DNA of 15,753 bases from Bacteroidota bacterium (GTDB taxonomy: Bacteria; Bacteroidota; Bacteroidia; Flavobacteriales_D; JABDKJ01). The notes under the pieces were generated by a model that saw nothing but the letters and a program-made list of their open reading frames with translations, searched no databases and had not been told where the DNA came from. A program made the position numbers and the translations under genes. Where the stretch lies: positions 1 to 15,753 of the forward strand of contig JAQCAN010000031.1 of assembly GCA_027621335.1 (NCBI GenBank). The letters run 5' to 3'. Below are positions 5,661 through 13,191 of the stretch, piece by piece; the first letter of the stretch is position 1; each line of letters opens with the position of its first letter.

Positions 5661-6614
5661 ATGAGATTCTTCGCATACATCACCCTATTGGTTTTAATGC
5701 CGGCCCTTAGGGCGCAAGCAGGAGGGGAACTTACAGACCGTCAGAAGTACATCGAACAATGGAGTAGGGTGGCGCAAGATCAGATGATTGAGCACGGTAT
5801 ACCTGCTAGCATCACATTGGCTCAAGGAATCCTGGAAAGTGGAAATGGAAGCAGCATGCTCAGCAAAAAGGCCAACAATCATTTTGGTATCAAATGTCAT
5901 GGTTGGGATGGTCCAGGAGTCTATAAGGATGATGACAAGAAGAACGAGTGTTTCAGAAAGTATAAGAGTGCCGAGGAAAGTTTCGAGGACCACTCGGAGT
6001 TTTTAAAGAAAGCTCGGTATGCGGCATTGTACGAGTTGGACATCACGGATTACAAGTCTTGGGCCAAGGGATTGAAAAAGGCAGGCTATGCCACTGATCC
6101 ACAATATGCCCAGCGGCTCATCAAGATCATAGAGGAGAACGATCTTCACATCTATGACATGGTCACTTCCAAGGACGTGATAGCCATGCGGCCCAAGGCT
6201 GAGCCTAGATTCAACGAAAAAGGAAGGGCCAATACGAACACAGCGGAAATAATGGACCTGACTGAAGAACGAAATGTCATGGACCATCCCAATGGAATCC
6301 GCTTCACAAAAGCCAAAGACGGAGAGGACCTTGAGAGTGTGGCCCGAGCTCTCGATATGGCCCCTTGGCAGATCAAACGCTATAACGAACTTTCTTCCAA
6401 CTACATCTTCAAAGGAGGGGAGACGATCTTCCTTCAGCCCAAACGCAACAAGGCCAAGTCCGACTACCACCTGGCTCTGGATGGGGAGACCATCCGATTG
6501 ATCTCACAGCGTTATGGAGTAAAGATGACAAGATTGGAACAGTACAATGGCATCTCAGTGGATAGCCCACTCCAGAAAGGTCAGAAGGTCCTACTCCGCC
6601 CTCCGGCTAAGTGA
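5661..6614 (+). CDS. Exported glucosaminidase (GH73) with two LysM domains
   Basis: This 317-residue peptidoglycan hydrolase is expected to cleave N-acetylglucosamine linkages in the cell wall from the periplasmic side. Residues 1-20 form a Sec signal peptide ending AQA. The GH73 domain spans about 27-165: ASITLAQGILESGNG (49-63) contains the probable catalytic Glu59, followed by NNHFGIKC (72-79), ECFRKYKSAEESFEDHSEFL and the LKKAGYATDPQYA segment. After a linker come LysM-like repeats at about 214-259 and 269-314 (YHLALDGETIRLISQRYGV, LEQYNGI, LQKGQKVLL), which bind glycan chains. The first LysM is more diverged. The layout matches flavobacterial 'glucosaminidase domain-containing' proteins involved in wall turnover or cell separation. 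It probably has its own promoter. asnS follows after 47 nt. Confidence 0.93.
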   Translation: MRFFAYITLLVLMPALRAQAGGELTDRQKYIEQWSRVAQDQMIEHGIPASITLAQGILESGNGSSMLSKKANNHFGIKCHGWDGPGVYKDDDKKNECFRKYKSAEESFEDHSEFLKKARYAALYELDITDYKSWAKGLKKAGYATDPQYAQRLIKIIEENDLHIYDMVTSKDVIAMRPKAEPRFNEKGRANTNTAEIMDLTEERNVMDHPNGIRFTKAKDGEDLESVARALDMAPWQIKRYNELSSNYIFKGGETIFLQPKRNKAKSDYHLALDGETIRLISQRYGVKMTRLEQYNGISVDSPLQKGQKVLLRPPAK

Positions 6615-6661
6615 TATGACTTCCATTTTCTTTTCTTTGCGCCCTCCTAAGAAAACAGGTC

Positions 6662-8092
6662 ATGAAACGCACTGAAATAGATAAGCTACTAAAGCAAGAG
6701 GCCATTGGCGCCCAAGTCAAAGTGAATGGATGGGTGCGCACGTTCAGAAACGACCGTTTCATTGCCTTGAATGATGGATCCACCATCAAGAATCTCCAAG
6801 TGGTTGTAAGCCCTGATTCACTTTCTGAAGACCTTCTCAAGGCCATCACCACGGGTTCGGCCATAGAGGTCATAGGAGAGGTAGTTGCTTCGCAAGGCAG
6901 CGGCCAGAAGGTGGAACTTCAGGCTCGGTCAGTAGAGGTACTTGGAAAAGCTCATCCTGACGAGTTCCCCTTGCAACCGAAGCGTCATTCCCTGGAATTC
7001 CTGAGGGAGAAGGCCCACCTTCGCATGAGGACCAGCACCTTCAGTGCCGTCTTCCGCATCCGACACGCAGCCTCCTATGCTATTCACAAGTTCTTCCATG
7101 ATGAGGGATTCTTCATGATGCACTCACCCATTATCACCGGTTCTGATGCCGAGGGAGCGGGTGAGATGTTCCGAGTGACTCATTTGGACCTCAACGACCT
7201 GCCTATGGGAGAGGACGGAAAGGTGGATGACAGTCAGGACTTCTTCGGCAAGGTGACCAATCTAACGGTATCCGGCCAATTGGAGGCCGAATTGGGAGCA
7301 TTGGCCTTAGGCAAGGTCTATACCTTCGGCCCGACCTTCAGGGCTGAGAACAGCAACACCTCTAGGCACCTAGCTGAATTCTGGATGATAGAACCTGAAG
7401 TCGCCTTTGCAGACTTGAATGACGATATGGACCTGGCTGAAAAGATGCTGAGGACTGTGATCGGATTTGTGAAAGACCACTGTGCAGACGACTTGGCCTT
7501 CTTAGATGAGCGTGAGAAGGAAGAAGATAAGAACAAGCCATTGGCAGAGCGCCATGAGATAGGGCTGTTGGAGCGATTGGACTCTGTTATTTCAACCAGC
7601 TATGAGCGCATCACTTACACCGAGGCCATTGATATCTTAAGGAATTCCAACCCTTTCAAGAAGAAGAAGTTCAAGTATCCTGTCGAATGGGGAACAGACC
7701 TTCAGAGCGAGCATGAACGTTATCTGGTGGAAAAGCACTTCAAGAAACCGGTCATATTGACGGACTATCCTGCGAAGATCAAAGCCTTCTATATGAGGTT
7801 GAATGATGACGGAAAGACTGTAGCCGCCATGGACATCCTCTTCCCAGGTATCGGGGAGTTGGTGGGAGGATCGCAAAGGGAGGAGCGCTACGAGGTCTTG
7901 ATGGAGAGATGCAAGGACTTTGATATCCCTGAAGAGCATGTCTGGTGGTACTTGGAGACCAGGAAGTTCGGGACCTGCAAGCATGCCGGCTTTGGGCTTG
8001 GATTCGAACGTTTGGTCATGTTCATCACTGGGATGTCCAATGTGAGGGATGTGATTCCTTTTCCAAGAACGCCATTGAATGCATCATTCTAA
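6662..8092 (+). CDS. asnS: Asparagine--tRNA ligase
   Basis: This 476-residue class IIb aminoacyl-tRNA synthetase charges tRNA-Asn with asparagine in the cytosol. The N-terminal OB-fold anticodon-binding domain covers roughly residues 18-95 (VNGWVRTFRNDRFIALNDGS). The catalytic core has motif 1 around TFSAVFRIRHAASYAIHKFF, motif 2 as FGPTFRAENSNTSRHLAEFW (222-241, followed by MIEPE) and motif 3 as GFGLGFERLVMFITGMSNVR near the end, closing with IPFPRTPLNASF. The MIEPE reading after motif 2 and the overall length are those of AsnRS rather than AspRS or LysRS. The start at 6662 gives the typical MKRTEIDKLL N-terminus. A one-mismatch -7 box (TTTCTTTG, 6632-6639) sits in the 47-nt gap upstream, but no -33 element is seen. 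The gene is transcribed towards the str operon but separated from it by 213 nt of non-coding DNA up to rpsL. Confidence 0.98.
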   Translation: MKRTEIDKLLKQEAIGAQVKVNGWVRTFRNDRFIALNDGSTIKNLQVVVSPDSLSEDLLKAITTGSAIEVIGEVVASQGSGQKVELQARSVEVLGKAHPDEFPLQPKRHSLEFLREKAHLRMRTSTFSAVFRIRHAASYAIHKFFHDEGFFMMHSPIITGSDAEGAGEMFRVTHLDLNDLPMGEDGKVDDSQDFFGKVTNLTVSGQLEAELGALALGKVYTFGPTFRAENSNTSRHLAEFWMIEPEVAFADLNDDMDLAEKMLRTVIGFVKDHCADDLAFLDEREKEEDKNKPLAERHEIGLLERLDSVISTSYERITYTEAIDILRNSNPFKKKKFKYPVEWGTDLQSEHERYLVEKHFKKPVILTDYPAKIKAFYMRLNDDGKTVAAMDILFPGIGELVGGSQREERYEVLMERCKDFDIPEEHVWWYLETRKFGTCKHAGFGLGFERLVMFITGMSNVRDVIPFPRTPLNASF

Positions 8093-8127
8093 AGTGGCTC
8101 AGCCATCTTCGAGAAAATGATGCTCTA

Positions 8128-8148
8128 GAGGGTGTGAACCCTTATTTT
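8128..8148 (+). terminator. Weak intrinsic terminator candidate after asnS
   Basis: AGGGT (8129-8133) and ACCCT (8138-8142) form a five-pair stem, extendable by a G-U pair, closed by a GTGA (GNRA-type) tetraloop and followed by TATTTTC. It lies 36 nt after the asnS stop. The short stem makes efficiency uncertain. Confidence 0.4.
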
Positions 8149-8163
8149 CAAAGATAGAGTGTC

Positions 8164-8207
8164 CTATTCGGCCTTTGACTCGGAATAGTTTGAAAAAAGG
8201 GCCGAAT
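8164..8207 (+). repeat. Overlapping inverted repeats upstream of the str promoter
   Basis: ATTCGGCC (8166-8173) pairs perfectly with GGCCGAAT (8200-8207). CTATTC (8164-8169) can instead pair with GAATAG (8183-8188). The two helices share bases 8166-8169 and so exclude each other. They lie between the asnS terminator candidate and the rpsL promoter and would be transcribed only by read-through from asnS. They may form a second terminator (TAATTT follows) or a binding site in DNA. Confidence 0.4.
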
Positions 8208-8222
8208 TAATTTCTCAACCCG

Positions 8223-8252
8223 TTGCTTTTCATAAATGATCGTTTAAATTTG
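8223..8252 (+). promoter_or_regulatory. Main promoter of the str-S10 ribosomal operon
   Basis: TTG at 8223-8225 and TAAATTTG at 8245-8252 are separated by 19 nt, an ideal match to the Bacteroidota primary promoter (TTG, spacer about 19, TAnnTTTG). Transcription should begin near 8258, leaving a leader of about 48 nt before the rpsL ATG. The leader starts with a small hairpin, CCCAT-AAAAA-ATGGG (8257-8271). Confidence 0.8.
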
Positions 8253-8305
8253 CACCCCCATAAAAAATGGGAGTAAACGCTTACCGCTTAAGAAAAACGC
8301 TGCAA

Positions 8306-8680
8306 ATGCCTACTATACAGCAACTTGTAAGAAAAGGTCGGATCTCACAGACCAAGACCAGTAAATCGGCCGCATTGAATGCCTGTCCTCAAAGACGAGG
8401 CGTATGTGTCCGTGTTTACACCACCACTCCAAAGAAGCCTAATTCAGCCATGAGAAAGGTGGCCAGGGTGCGTCTCACCAATGGCAATGAAGTGAACGCC
8501 TATATAGGTGGTGAAGGTCACAACCTTCAAGAACACAGCATCGTGCTCGTAAGAGGAGGCAGGGTAAAAGACCTTCCTGGTGTGAGGTATCACATCGTCA
8601 GAGGTGCTTTGGATACTGCTGGAGTGAACGGTAGGCAGCAAAGAAGAAGTAAGTACGGAACAAAACGTCCTAAGAAATAA
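8306..8680 (+). CDS. rpsL: 30S ribosomal protein S12
   Basis: This 124-residue decoding-centre protein contributes to tRNA selection and is the target region for streptomycin resistance mutations. The sequence MPTIQQLVRKGR at the N-terminus, CPQRRGVCVRVYTTTPKKPN, RLTNGNEVNAYIGGEGHNLQ and GGRVKDLPGVRYH are diagnostic. The lysine of PKKPNS and the lysine of RVKDLPG are unchanged, so the sequence predicts a streptomycin-sensitive form at these sites. An in-frame ATG at 8267 would add 13 residues (MGVNAYRLRKTLQ), but S12 proteins start at MPT(I/V)xQL and that ATG lies almost on the expected transcription start, so 8306 is chosen. It is the first gene of the operon, 8 nt before rpsG. The upstream sequence has no strong Shine-Dalgarno, as usual in this phylum. 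Confidence 0.98.
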   Translation: MPTIQQLVRKGRISQTKTSKSAALNACPQRRGVCVRVYTTTPKKPNSAMRKVARVRLTNGNEVNAYIGGEGHNLQEHSIVLVRGGRVKDLPGVRYHIVRGALDTAGVNGRQQRRSKYGTKRPKK

Positions 8681-8688
8681 GATAGGTC

Positions 8689-9162
8689 ATGAGAAGGCAA
8701 AGGGCAAAAAAACACATCATTCTACCTGATCCGAAGTTCAATGATACTTTGGTCACCAAGTTCGTGAACAACCTCATGTACGATGGTAAGAAGGAGAAGG
8801 CATTCAAGATTTTCTATGACGCTATCGCCATTGTCGATGAGAAGAGCGGAGAGGAAGAGAATGGACTCGAGGTTTTCAAAAGAGCATTGACCAACATCTG
8901 CCCAGGTGTGGAGGTCCGTAGCCGAAGGGTCGGAGGATCCACCTTCCAGATTCCTACTCCCATAAGAGAAGATAGAAAGCTCAGCCAAGGGATGAAGTGG
9001 CTCATCAGCTATTCAAGGAAGAGGAATGAGAAGGGCATGGAGAAGAAGTTGGCTTCGGAGATTTTAGCTGGTGCCAAAGAAGAAGGAGCTGCCTTCAAAA
9101 AGAAAGAAGATACACACAGGATGGCTGAAGCTAACAAGGCTTTCGCTCATTTCAGATTCTGA
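8689..9162 (+). CDS. rpsG: 30S ribosomal protein S7
   Basis: This 157-residue primary 16S rRNA-binding protein of the small-subunit head contacts the E site. It begins MRRQRAKKHIILPDPKFND and contains LVTKFVNNLMYDGKKEKAF, the ALTNICPGVEVRSRRVGGST core, QIPTPIREDRK and the C-terminal HRMAEANKAFAHFRF. Length is that of the family. The gap from rpsL is only 8 nt, so the long rpsL-rpsG intercistronic target that S7 uses for feedback control in E. coli is absent and regulation must work differently here. fusA follows after 26 nt. Confidence 0.98.
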   Translation: MRRQRAKKHIILPDPKFNDTLVTKFVNNLMYDGKKEKAFKIFYDAIAIVDEKSGEEENGLEVFKRALTNICPGVEVRSRRVGGSTFQIPTPIREDRKLSQGMKWLISYSRKRNEKGMEKKLASEILAGAKEEGAAFKKKEDTHRMAEANKAFAHFRF

Positions 9163-9188
9163 TACAGAGGTAATCGAGAAGAGAAAGC

Positions 9189-11294
9189 ATGGCAAGGGAT
9201 CTAAGGAATACAAGGAATATTGGGATAGCCGCTCACATTGATGCGGGGAAGACCACCACTACAGAGCGTATCCTGTACTACTCAGGGGTTAGCCATAAGA
9301 TAGGTGAAGTGCATGATGGGGCCGCCACCATGGATTGGATGGAACAGGAGCAGGAGCGAGGAATCACCATCACCTCTGCAGCAACTACCGTTTTCTGGAA
9401 CTATAGAGGTACCCAGTACCACGTGAACATCATCGATACTCCAGGACACGTGGATTTCACCGTTGAGGTGAACAGGTCTTTGAGGGTGTTGGATGGACTT
9501 GTATTCCTTTTCAGTGCGGTGGACGGTGTTGAGCCTCAATCAGAGACCAACTGGAGATTGGCCAATAATTATAACGTGCCTAGAATTGGATTCGTCAATA
9601 AGATGGACCGTCAAGGTGCTGATTTCTTGAAAGTTTGCCGTCAGGTGAAGGAAATGCTCGGAAGCAACGCAGTTCCACTTCAGATCCCAATCGGGAACGA
9701 AGAGCATTTCAAGGGTGTCGTGGATCTCGTGAACTTCCGCGGAATCGTTTGGAATGAGGATGATCAGGGAATGACCTTCAAAGAAGTTGATATTCCTGAA
9801 GACATCTACGAAGAGGCGAAGGAATACCGCGAGAAGTTGCTCGAGGCCGTAGCTGAATTCGATGATACATTGATGGAGAAGTACTTCGAGGATCCAAATT
9901 CAATATCTGAGCGTGAGATCCTGGATGCATTGCGTGCCGCTACCATTTCAGGTACCATCGTTCCTATGACATGCGGAACGGCCTTTAAGAACAAAGGCGT
10001 TCAAACGATGTTGGACTACGTGATGGAGATTCTACCTTCTCCGATGGATACTGAGGCCATTACAGGCATCAATCCGAAAACGGATGCTGAGGTGAGCAGG
10101 AAGCCCGATGCCAATGAGCCGTTTACAGGCTTGGCCTTTAAGATCGCAACCGACCCGTTCGTAGGGCGTCTGTGTTTCACAAGAGCCTATTCTGGCGTCT
10201 TGGAATCTGGGTCGTATATCTTGAACACTAGGACAGGGAATAAAGAGCGTATCTCACGTATCTTCCAGATGCATGCGAACAAGCAGAATCAGATTCCTCA
10301 ACTACAAGCAGGAGACATAGGTGCTTTGGTAGGGTTCAAAGACATCAGGACCGGTGACACACTTTCTCACTTGGATCACCCTATCGTTCTGGAATCAATG
10401 AATTTCCCGGACCCGGTTATAGGAATCGCCATCGAGCCTAAGACCCAAGCGGATATGGACAAGCTGGGGGTAGCATTGAACAAGCTGGCGGAAGAAGATC
10501 CAACCTTCAAAGTGCGCACGGACCATGATTCAGGTCAGACCATCATCTCCGGAATGGGAGAGCTTCACCTTGATATCATCTTGGATCGTTTGAGGCGTGA
10601 GTTCAAGGTAGAGTGCAACCAGGGACAACCCCAAGTAAGTTATAAGGAGACGATCACTGGAACAGTCAATCACAGAGAAGTCTACAAGAAGCAGACTGGT
10701 GGTCGTGGTAAGTTCGCTGATATCAGTGTAATCATAGGGCCTGCAGATGAAGCCCAAGAGGAAGACTTGAAGTTTGTGAATAGTATCAAGGGAGGAAACA
10801 TTCCAAAGGAATTCATCCCTTCTATTGAGAAAGGATTCAAGGAGGCCATGAAGAATGGTGTGTTGGCAGGCTACCCGATGGACAAAATGAAAGTCGAGGT
10901 ATTGGATGGATCATTCCACGCAGTGGACTCGGATCAGCTGTCTTTCGAATTGTGCGCCAAGATGGCCTATCGTGAAGCGATGCCAAAGGCGAGCCCAGTT
11001 CTTCTTGAGCCGATTATGAAATTGGAGGTGGTCACTCCTGAAGAGAACATGGGTGACATCGTAGGGGATTTGAACAGAAGAAGGGGAATGGTGGCTGGAA
11101 TGGATGACAGGGCAGGTGCCAAAGTCATCAAGGCTTTCGTTCCTCTGTCTGAGATGTTCGGTTATGTCACTGACCTTAGGACCATGAGTTCTGGTCGTGC
11201 AACGTCAACAATGGAGTTCGATCGTTTTGAACCCGCTCCTAGGAACGTTGCAGACGAGGTCATTGATAAAGTAAAAGGTAAAGTGAAGTCATAA
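9189..11294 (+). CDS. fusA: Elongation factor G
   Basis: This 701-residue translational GTPase drives tRNA-mRNA translocation and, with RRF, ribosome recycling. GTP-binding motifs are G1 AAHIDAGKTTTTERI (from residue 14), the switch I RGITITSAA, G3 DTPGHVDF and G4 NKMD. Domain III (GMGELHLDIILDRL), domain IV (from about GTVNHREVYKKQTGG, with GRGKFADI) and domain V (LNRRRGMVAGMDDRAGAKVI, RTMSSGRATSTMEFDRF) follow in the normal order with no insertion. Full length and position between rpsG and rpsJ mark it as the main EF-G, not a mitochondrial-type paralogue. No tuf gene follows; rpsJ begins after 17 nt, an arrangement usual in Bacteroidota. Confidence 0.99.
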   Translation: MARDLRNTRNIGIAAHIDAGKTTTTERILYYSGVSHKIGEVHDGAATMDWMEQEQERGITITSAATTVFWNYRGTQYHVNIIDTPGHVDFTVEVNRSLRVLDGLVFLFSAVDGVEPQSETNWRLANNYNVPRIGFVNKMDRQGADFLKVCRQVKEMLGSNAVPLQIPIGNEEHFKGVVDLVNFRGIVWNEDDQGMTFKEVDIPEDIYEEAKEYREKLLEAVAEFDDTLMEKYFEDPNSISEREILDALRAATISGTIVPMTCGTAFKNKGVQTMLDYVMEILPSPMDTEAITGINPKTDAEVSRKPDANEPFTGLAFKIATDPFVGRLCFTRAYSGVLESGSYILNTRTGNKERISRIFQMHANKQNQIPQLQAGDIGALVGFKDIRTGDTLSHLDHPIVLESMNFPDPVIGIAIEPKTQADMDKLGVALNKLAEEDPTFKVRTDHDSGQTIISGMGELHLDIILDRLRREFKVECNQGQPQVSYKETITGTVNHREVYKKQTGGRGKFADISVIIGPADEAQEEDLKFVNSIKGGNIPKEFIPSIEKGFKEAMKNGVLAGYPMDKMKVEVLDGSFHAVDSDQLSFELCAKMAYREAMPKASPVLLEPIMKLEVVTPEENMGDIVGDLNRRRGMVAGMDDRAGAKVIKAFVPLSEMFGYVTDLRTMSSGRATSTMEFDRFEPAPRNVADEVIDKVKGKVKS

Positions 11295-11311
11295 GCACAT
11301 CCACTGGAAAG

Positions 11312-11617
11312 ATGAGTCAGAAGATTAGAATAAAACTGAAGTCCTACGATCACAACCTCGTGGACAAGAGCGCTGAGAAGATTGTGAAGACGGTCAAGGC
11401 GACAGGTGCTATAGTTAGTGGGCCGGTTCCCCTTCCTACGCACAAGCGTATCTACACCGTGCTCAAGTCTCCACACGTGAATAAGAAGGCACGTGAGCAG
11501 TTCGAGTTGAGTGCTTACAAGAGACTGATGGATATCTACAGCTCTTCGTCCAATACTGTGGATGCACTGATGCGCTTGGAGCTTCCAAGTGGTGTTGAAG
11601 TTGAAATCAAGGTGTGA
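11312..11617 (+). CDS. rpsJ: 30S ribosomal protein S10
   Basis: This 101-residue protein of the small-subunit head is also, in many bacteria, the NusE partner in antitermination complexes. It shows the family pattern MSQKIRIKLKSYDHNLVDKS, IVSGPVPLPTHKRIYTVLKSPHVNKKAREQFE (read as consecutive blocks) and a C-terminal LPSGVEVEIKV. It follows fusA by 17 nt. In E. coli a separate S10 promoter with an L4-responsive leader precedes this gene. Here there is no room for either, so the gene depends on the str promoter or on one inside fusA. Confidence 0.98.
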   Translation: MSQKIRIKLKSYDHNLVDKSAEKIVKTVKATGAIVSGPVPLPTHKRIYTVLKSPHVNKKAREQFELSAYKRLMDIYSSSSNTVDALMRLELPSGVEVEIKV

Positions 11618-11636
11618 ACCAGCAATTCTTAAGACG

Positions 11637-12254
11637 ATGCAAGGTATCATAGGAAAAAAGATAGGCATGACTAGCTTGTTCTCAGAAGATGGGAAGATGC
11701 AGCCATGTACGGTCATCGAGGCTACCCCGAATGTGGTGACTCAGATCAAGACGATGGAGAATGACGGCTATGAAGCTGTTCAGTTGGGCTATGGCGAGAA
11801 GAAGGAGAAGAATGTCGGTAAGCCACTTCTCGGTCACTTCGCAAAAGCTAAGACCACTCCTAAGAAGAAATTGACCGAGTTCATCTTCGACACAGAGAAT
11901 TTGTCTTTGGGTTCTGAAATCAACGTAGAACTCTTCATTGAAGGGGAGTATGTGGATGTCGTGGGAACTTCCAAAGGAAAGGGATTCCAAGGTGTAGTGA
12001 AGAGACATGGGTTTGGAGGTGTCGGGCAATCCACACATGGACAGCACAACAGATTGAGAGCTCCTGGTTCCATCGGTGCGGGATCCGATCCATCAAGGGT
12101 GTTCAAAGGCATGCGAATGGCCGGTCAGACAGGAGGTGAGCGCGTGACCACTTTCAATCTACAAGTGCTCAAGATAGTTCCAGAGAAATCGTTGATCTTC
12201 CTTAAGGGAGCGGTTCCTGGACACAATGGTTCAATCGTTTTAGTTAAGAAGTAA
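11637..12254 (+). CDS. rplC: 50S ribosomal protein L3
   Basis: This 205-residue early-assembly protein of the large subunit has an extension reaching toward the peptidyl-transferase centre. It is recognised from MQGIIGKKIGMTSLFSEDGK, PCTVIEATPNVVTQIKT, the GTSKGKGFQGVVKRHGFGG block, THGQHNRLRAPGSIGAGSDP and GMRMAGQTGGERVT. The frame is open from ATG 11589, but the start at 11637 gives the family N-terminus (MxGIIGKKIGMT). The upstream alternative would overlap rpsJ by 29 nt and add an unrelated 16-residue leader. The glutamine in the GQxG context that is methylated by PrmB in E. coli is present. rplD begins 1 nt after the stop, a strong sign of coupling. Confidence 0.98.
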   Translation: MQGIIGKKIGMTSLFSEDGKMQPCTVIEATPNVVTQIKTMENDGYEAVQLGYGEKKEKNVGKPLLGHFAKAKTTPKKKLTEFIFDTENLSLGSEINVELFIEGEYVDVVGTSKGKGFQGVVKRHGFGGVGQSTHGQHNRLRAPGSIGAGSDPSRVFKGMRMAGQTGGERVTTFNLQVLKIVPEKSLIFLKGAVPGHNGSIVLVKK

Positions 12255-12255
12255 G

Positions 12256-12885
12256 ATGGAACTGGAGATATTCAATACAGAAGGTAAGAAGACCTCTAAG
12301 AAGGTGAAGTTGGACGAGTCCATCTTCGGTATGGAGCCTAATGACCATGCCATCTACCTTGATGTCAAGCAATACCACGCCAACAATAGGCAGGGAACGC
12401 ACAAGTCCAAGGAGAGAGGAGAGATCTCAGGATCCACCAAGAAGCTGAAGAAGCAGAAGGGAACAGGAGGAGCGAGAGTAGGTTCCAAGAAGAGCCCATT
12501 GCTCCACGGAGGAGGAACAGCTTTTGGTCCTAAGCCAAGAGACTACAGCTTCAAACTCAATAAGAAGTTGAAGAAGGTGGCCCGTAGGTCTGCGCTGTCG
12601 TATAAGGCTAAAGCAGATGGCATCATGGTTCTTGACTCTATGACCTTCGAAGCTCCAAAGACTAGCCAGTTCAAGACTATGTTGAGCAATCTCAAGCTAG
12701 AAGGAACTAAAGTTCTTGTGGTCGTACCGACCATTGAGGCCAATGTCTATCTGTCTGCAAGAAACCTTCCTAGGACAGAGGTAAGAGTGGCTAAGGACCT
12801 GAACACCTATGATATTATGAACTGCCAGCGCATCCTCTTCACGGAGGGAGCCATTGAAGCTGTGCATGAGAATTTGAAGAACTGA
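12256..12885 (+). CDS. rplD: 50S ribosomal protein L4
   Basis: This 209-residue protein lines the peptide exit tunnel near its constriction. Diagnostic parts are MELEIFNTEGKKTSKKVKLD, the QYHANNRQGTHKSKERGEIS segment, the tunnel-loop region KKQKGTGGARVGSKKSPLLH with GGGTAFGPKPRDYSFKLNKK, and the C-terminal NVYLSARNLPRTEVRVAKDLN. The loop that macrolides contact (KGTGGAR-like) is intact, so no loop-type macrolide resistance change is evident. It starts 1 nt after rplC. In E. coli L4 also represses its own operon by binding the S10 leader; that leader is missing here, so such control would need another target. Confidence 0.98.
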   Translation: MELEIFNTEGKKTSKKVKLDESIFGMEPNDHAIYLDVKQYHANNRQGTHKSKERGEISGSTKKLKKQKGTGGARVGSKKSPLLHGGGTAFGPKPRDYSFKLNKKLKKVARRSALSYKAKADGIMVLDSMTFEAPKTSQFKTMLSNLKLEGTKVLVVVPTIEANVYLSARNLPRTEVRVAKDLNTYDIMNCQRILFTEGAIEAVHENLKN

Positions 12886-12890
12886 GTCCT

Positions 12891-13184
12891 ATGAAGAACA
12901 TCATCATCAAACCGATGGTCACAGAAAGGTTGACCGCTGATGCCGAGAAGCTGAACAAGTACGGTTTCATCGTCAATAAAGACGCCAACAAGATCGAGAT
13001 CCGCGAAGCAGTGGAGAAGATGTATGGCGTTAGTGTGACAGGTATCCGAACCATGAACTACATGGGCAAGAAGTCTGTGAAGTTCACTACTTCAGGAGTG
13101 CTCAAAGGAAGTAAAGCATCGTATAAAAAGGCATTGGTCACAGTCGCTAAAGGTGAGGCCATTGATTTTTACGCGGGAATCTGA
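12891..13184 (+). CDS. rplW: 50S ribosomal protein L23
   Basis: This 97-residue protein sits at the tunnel exit, where it docks trigger factor and SRP. The reading MKNIIIKPMVTERLTADAEK, then YGFIVNKDANKIEIREAVEKMYGVSV as successive blocks, and NYMGKKSVKF are typical: the KP.(V/I)TE motif at the start and the KIEI..AVE..(Y/F)GV segment. It lies 5 nt after rplD and 7 nt before rplB, in the normal S10 order. Confidence 0.97.
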   Translation: MKNIIIKPMVTERLTADAEKLNKYGFIVNKDANKIEIREAVEKMYGVSVTGIRTMNYMGKKSVKFTTSGVLKGSKASYKKALVTVAKGEAIDFYAGI

Positions 13185-13191
13185 TTAAGCG

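Noticed and set aside
6632..6639. TTTCTTTG as an asnS promoter
   Set aside because: One mismatch in the -7 box and no TTG at a suitable distance; kept only as a remark under asnS.
8267..8305. N-terminally extended S12 starting at ATG 8267
   Set aside because: S12 proteins begin at the MPT(I/V) position, and 8267 lies within about 10 nt of the expected transcription start, in a hairpin arm.
9189..11294. Possible missing tuf gene as a deletion
   Set aside because: Absence of tuf between fusA and rpsJ is normal in Bacteroidota, where tuf lies elsewhere.
11589..11636. Extended L3 start overlapping rpsJ
   Set aside because: The extra 16 residues do not resemble L3, while 11637 gives the exact family N-terminus.
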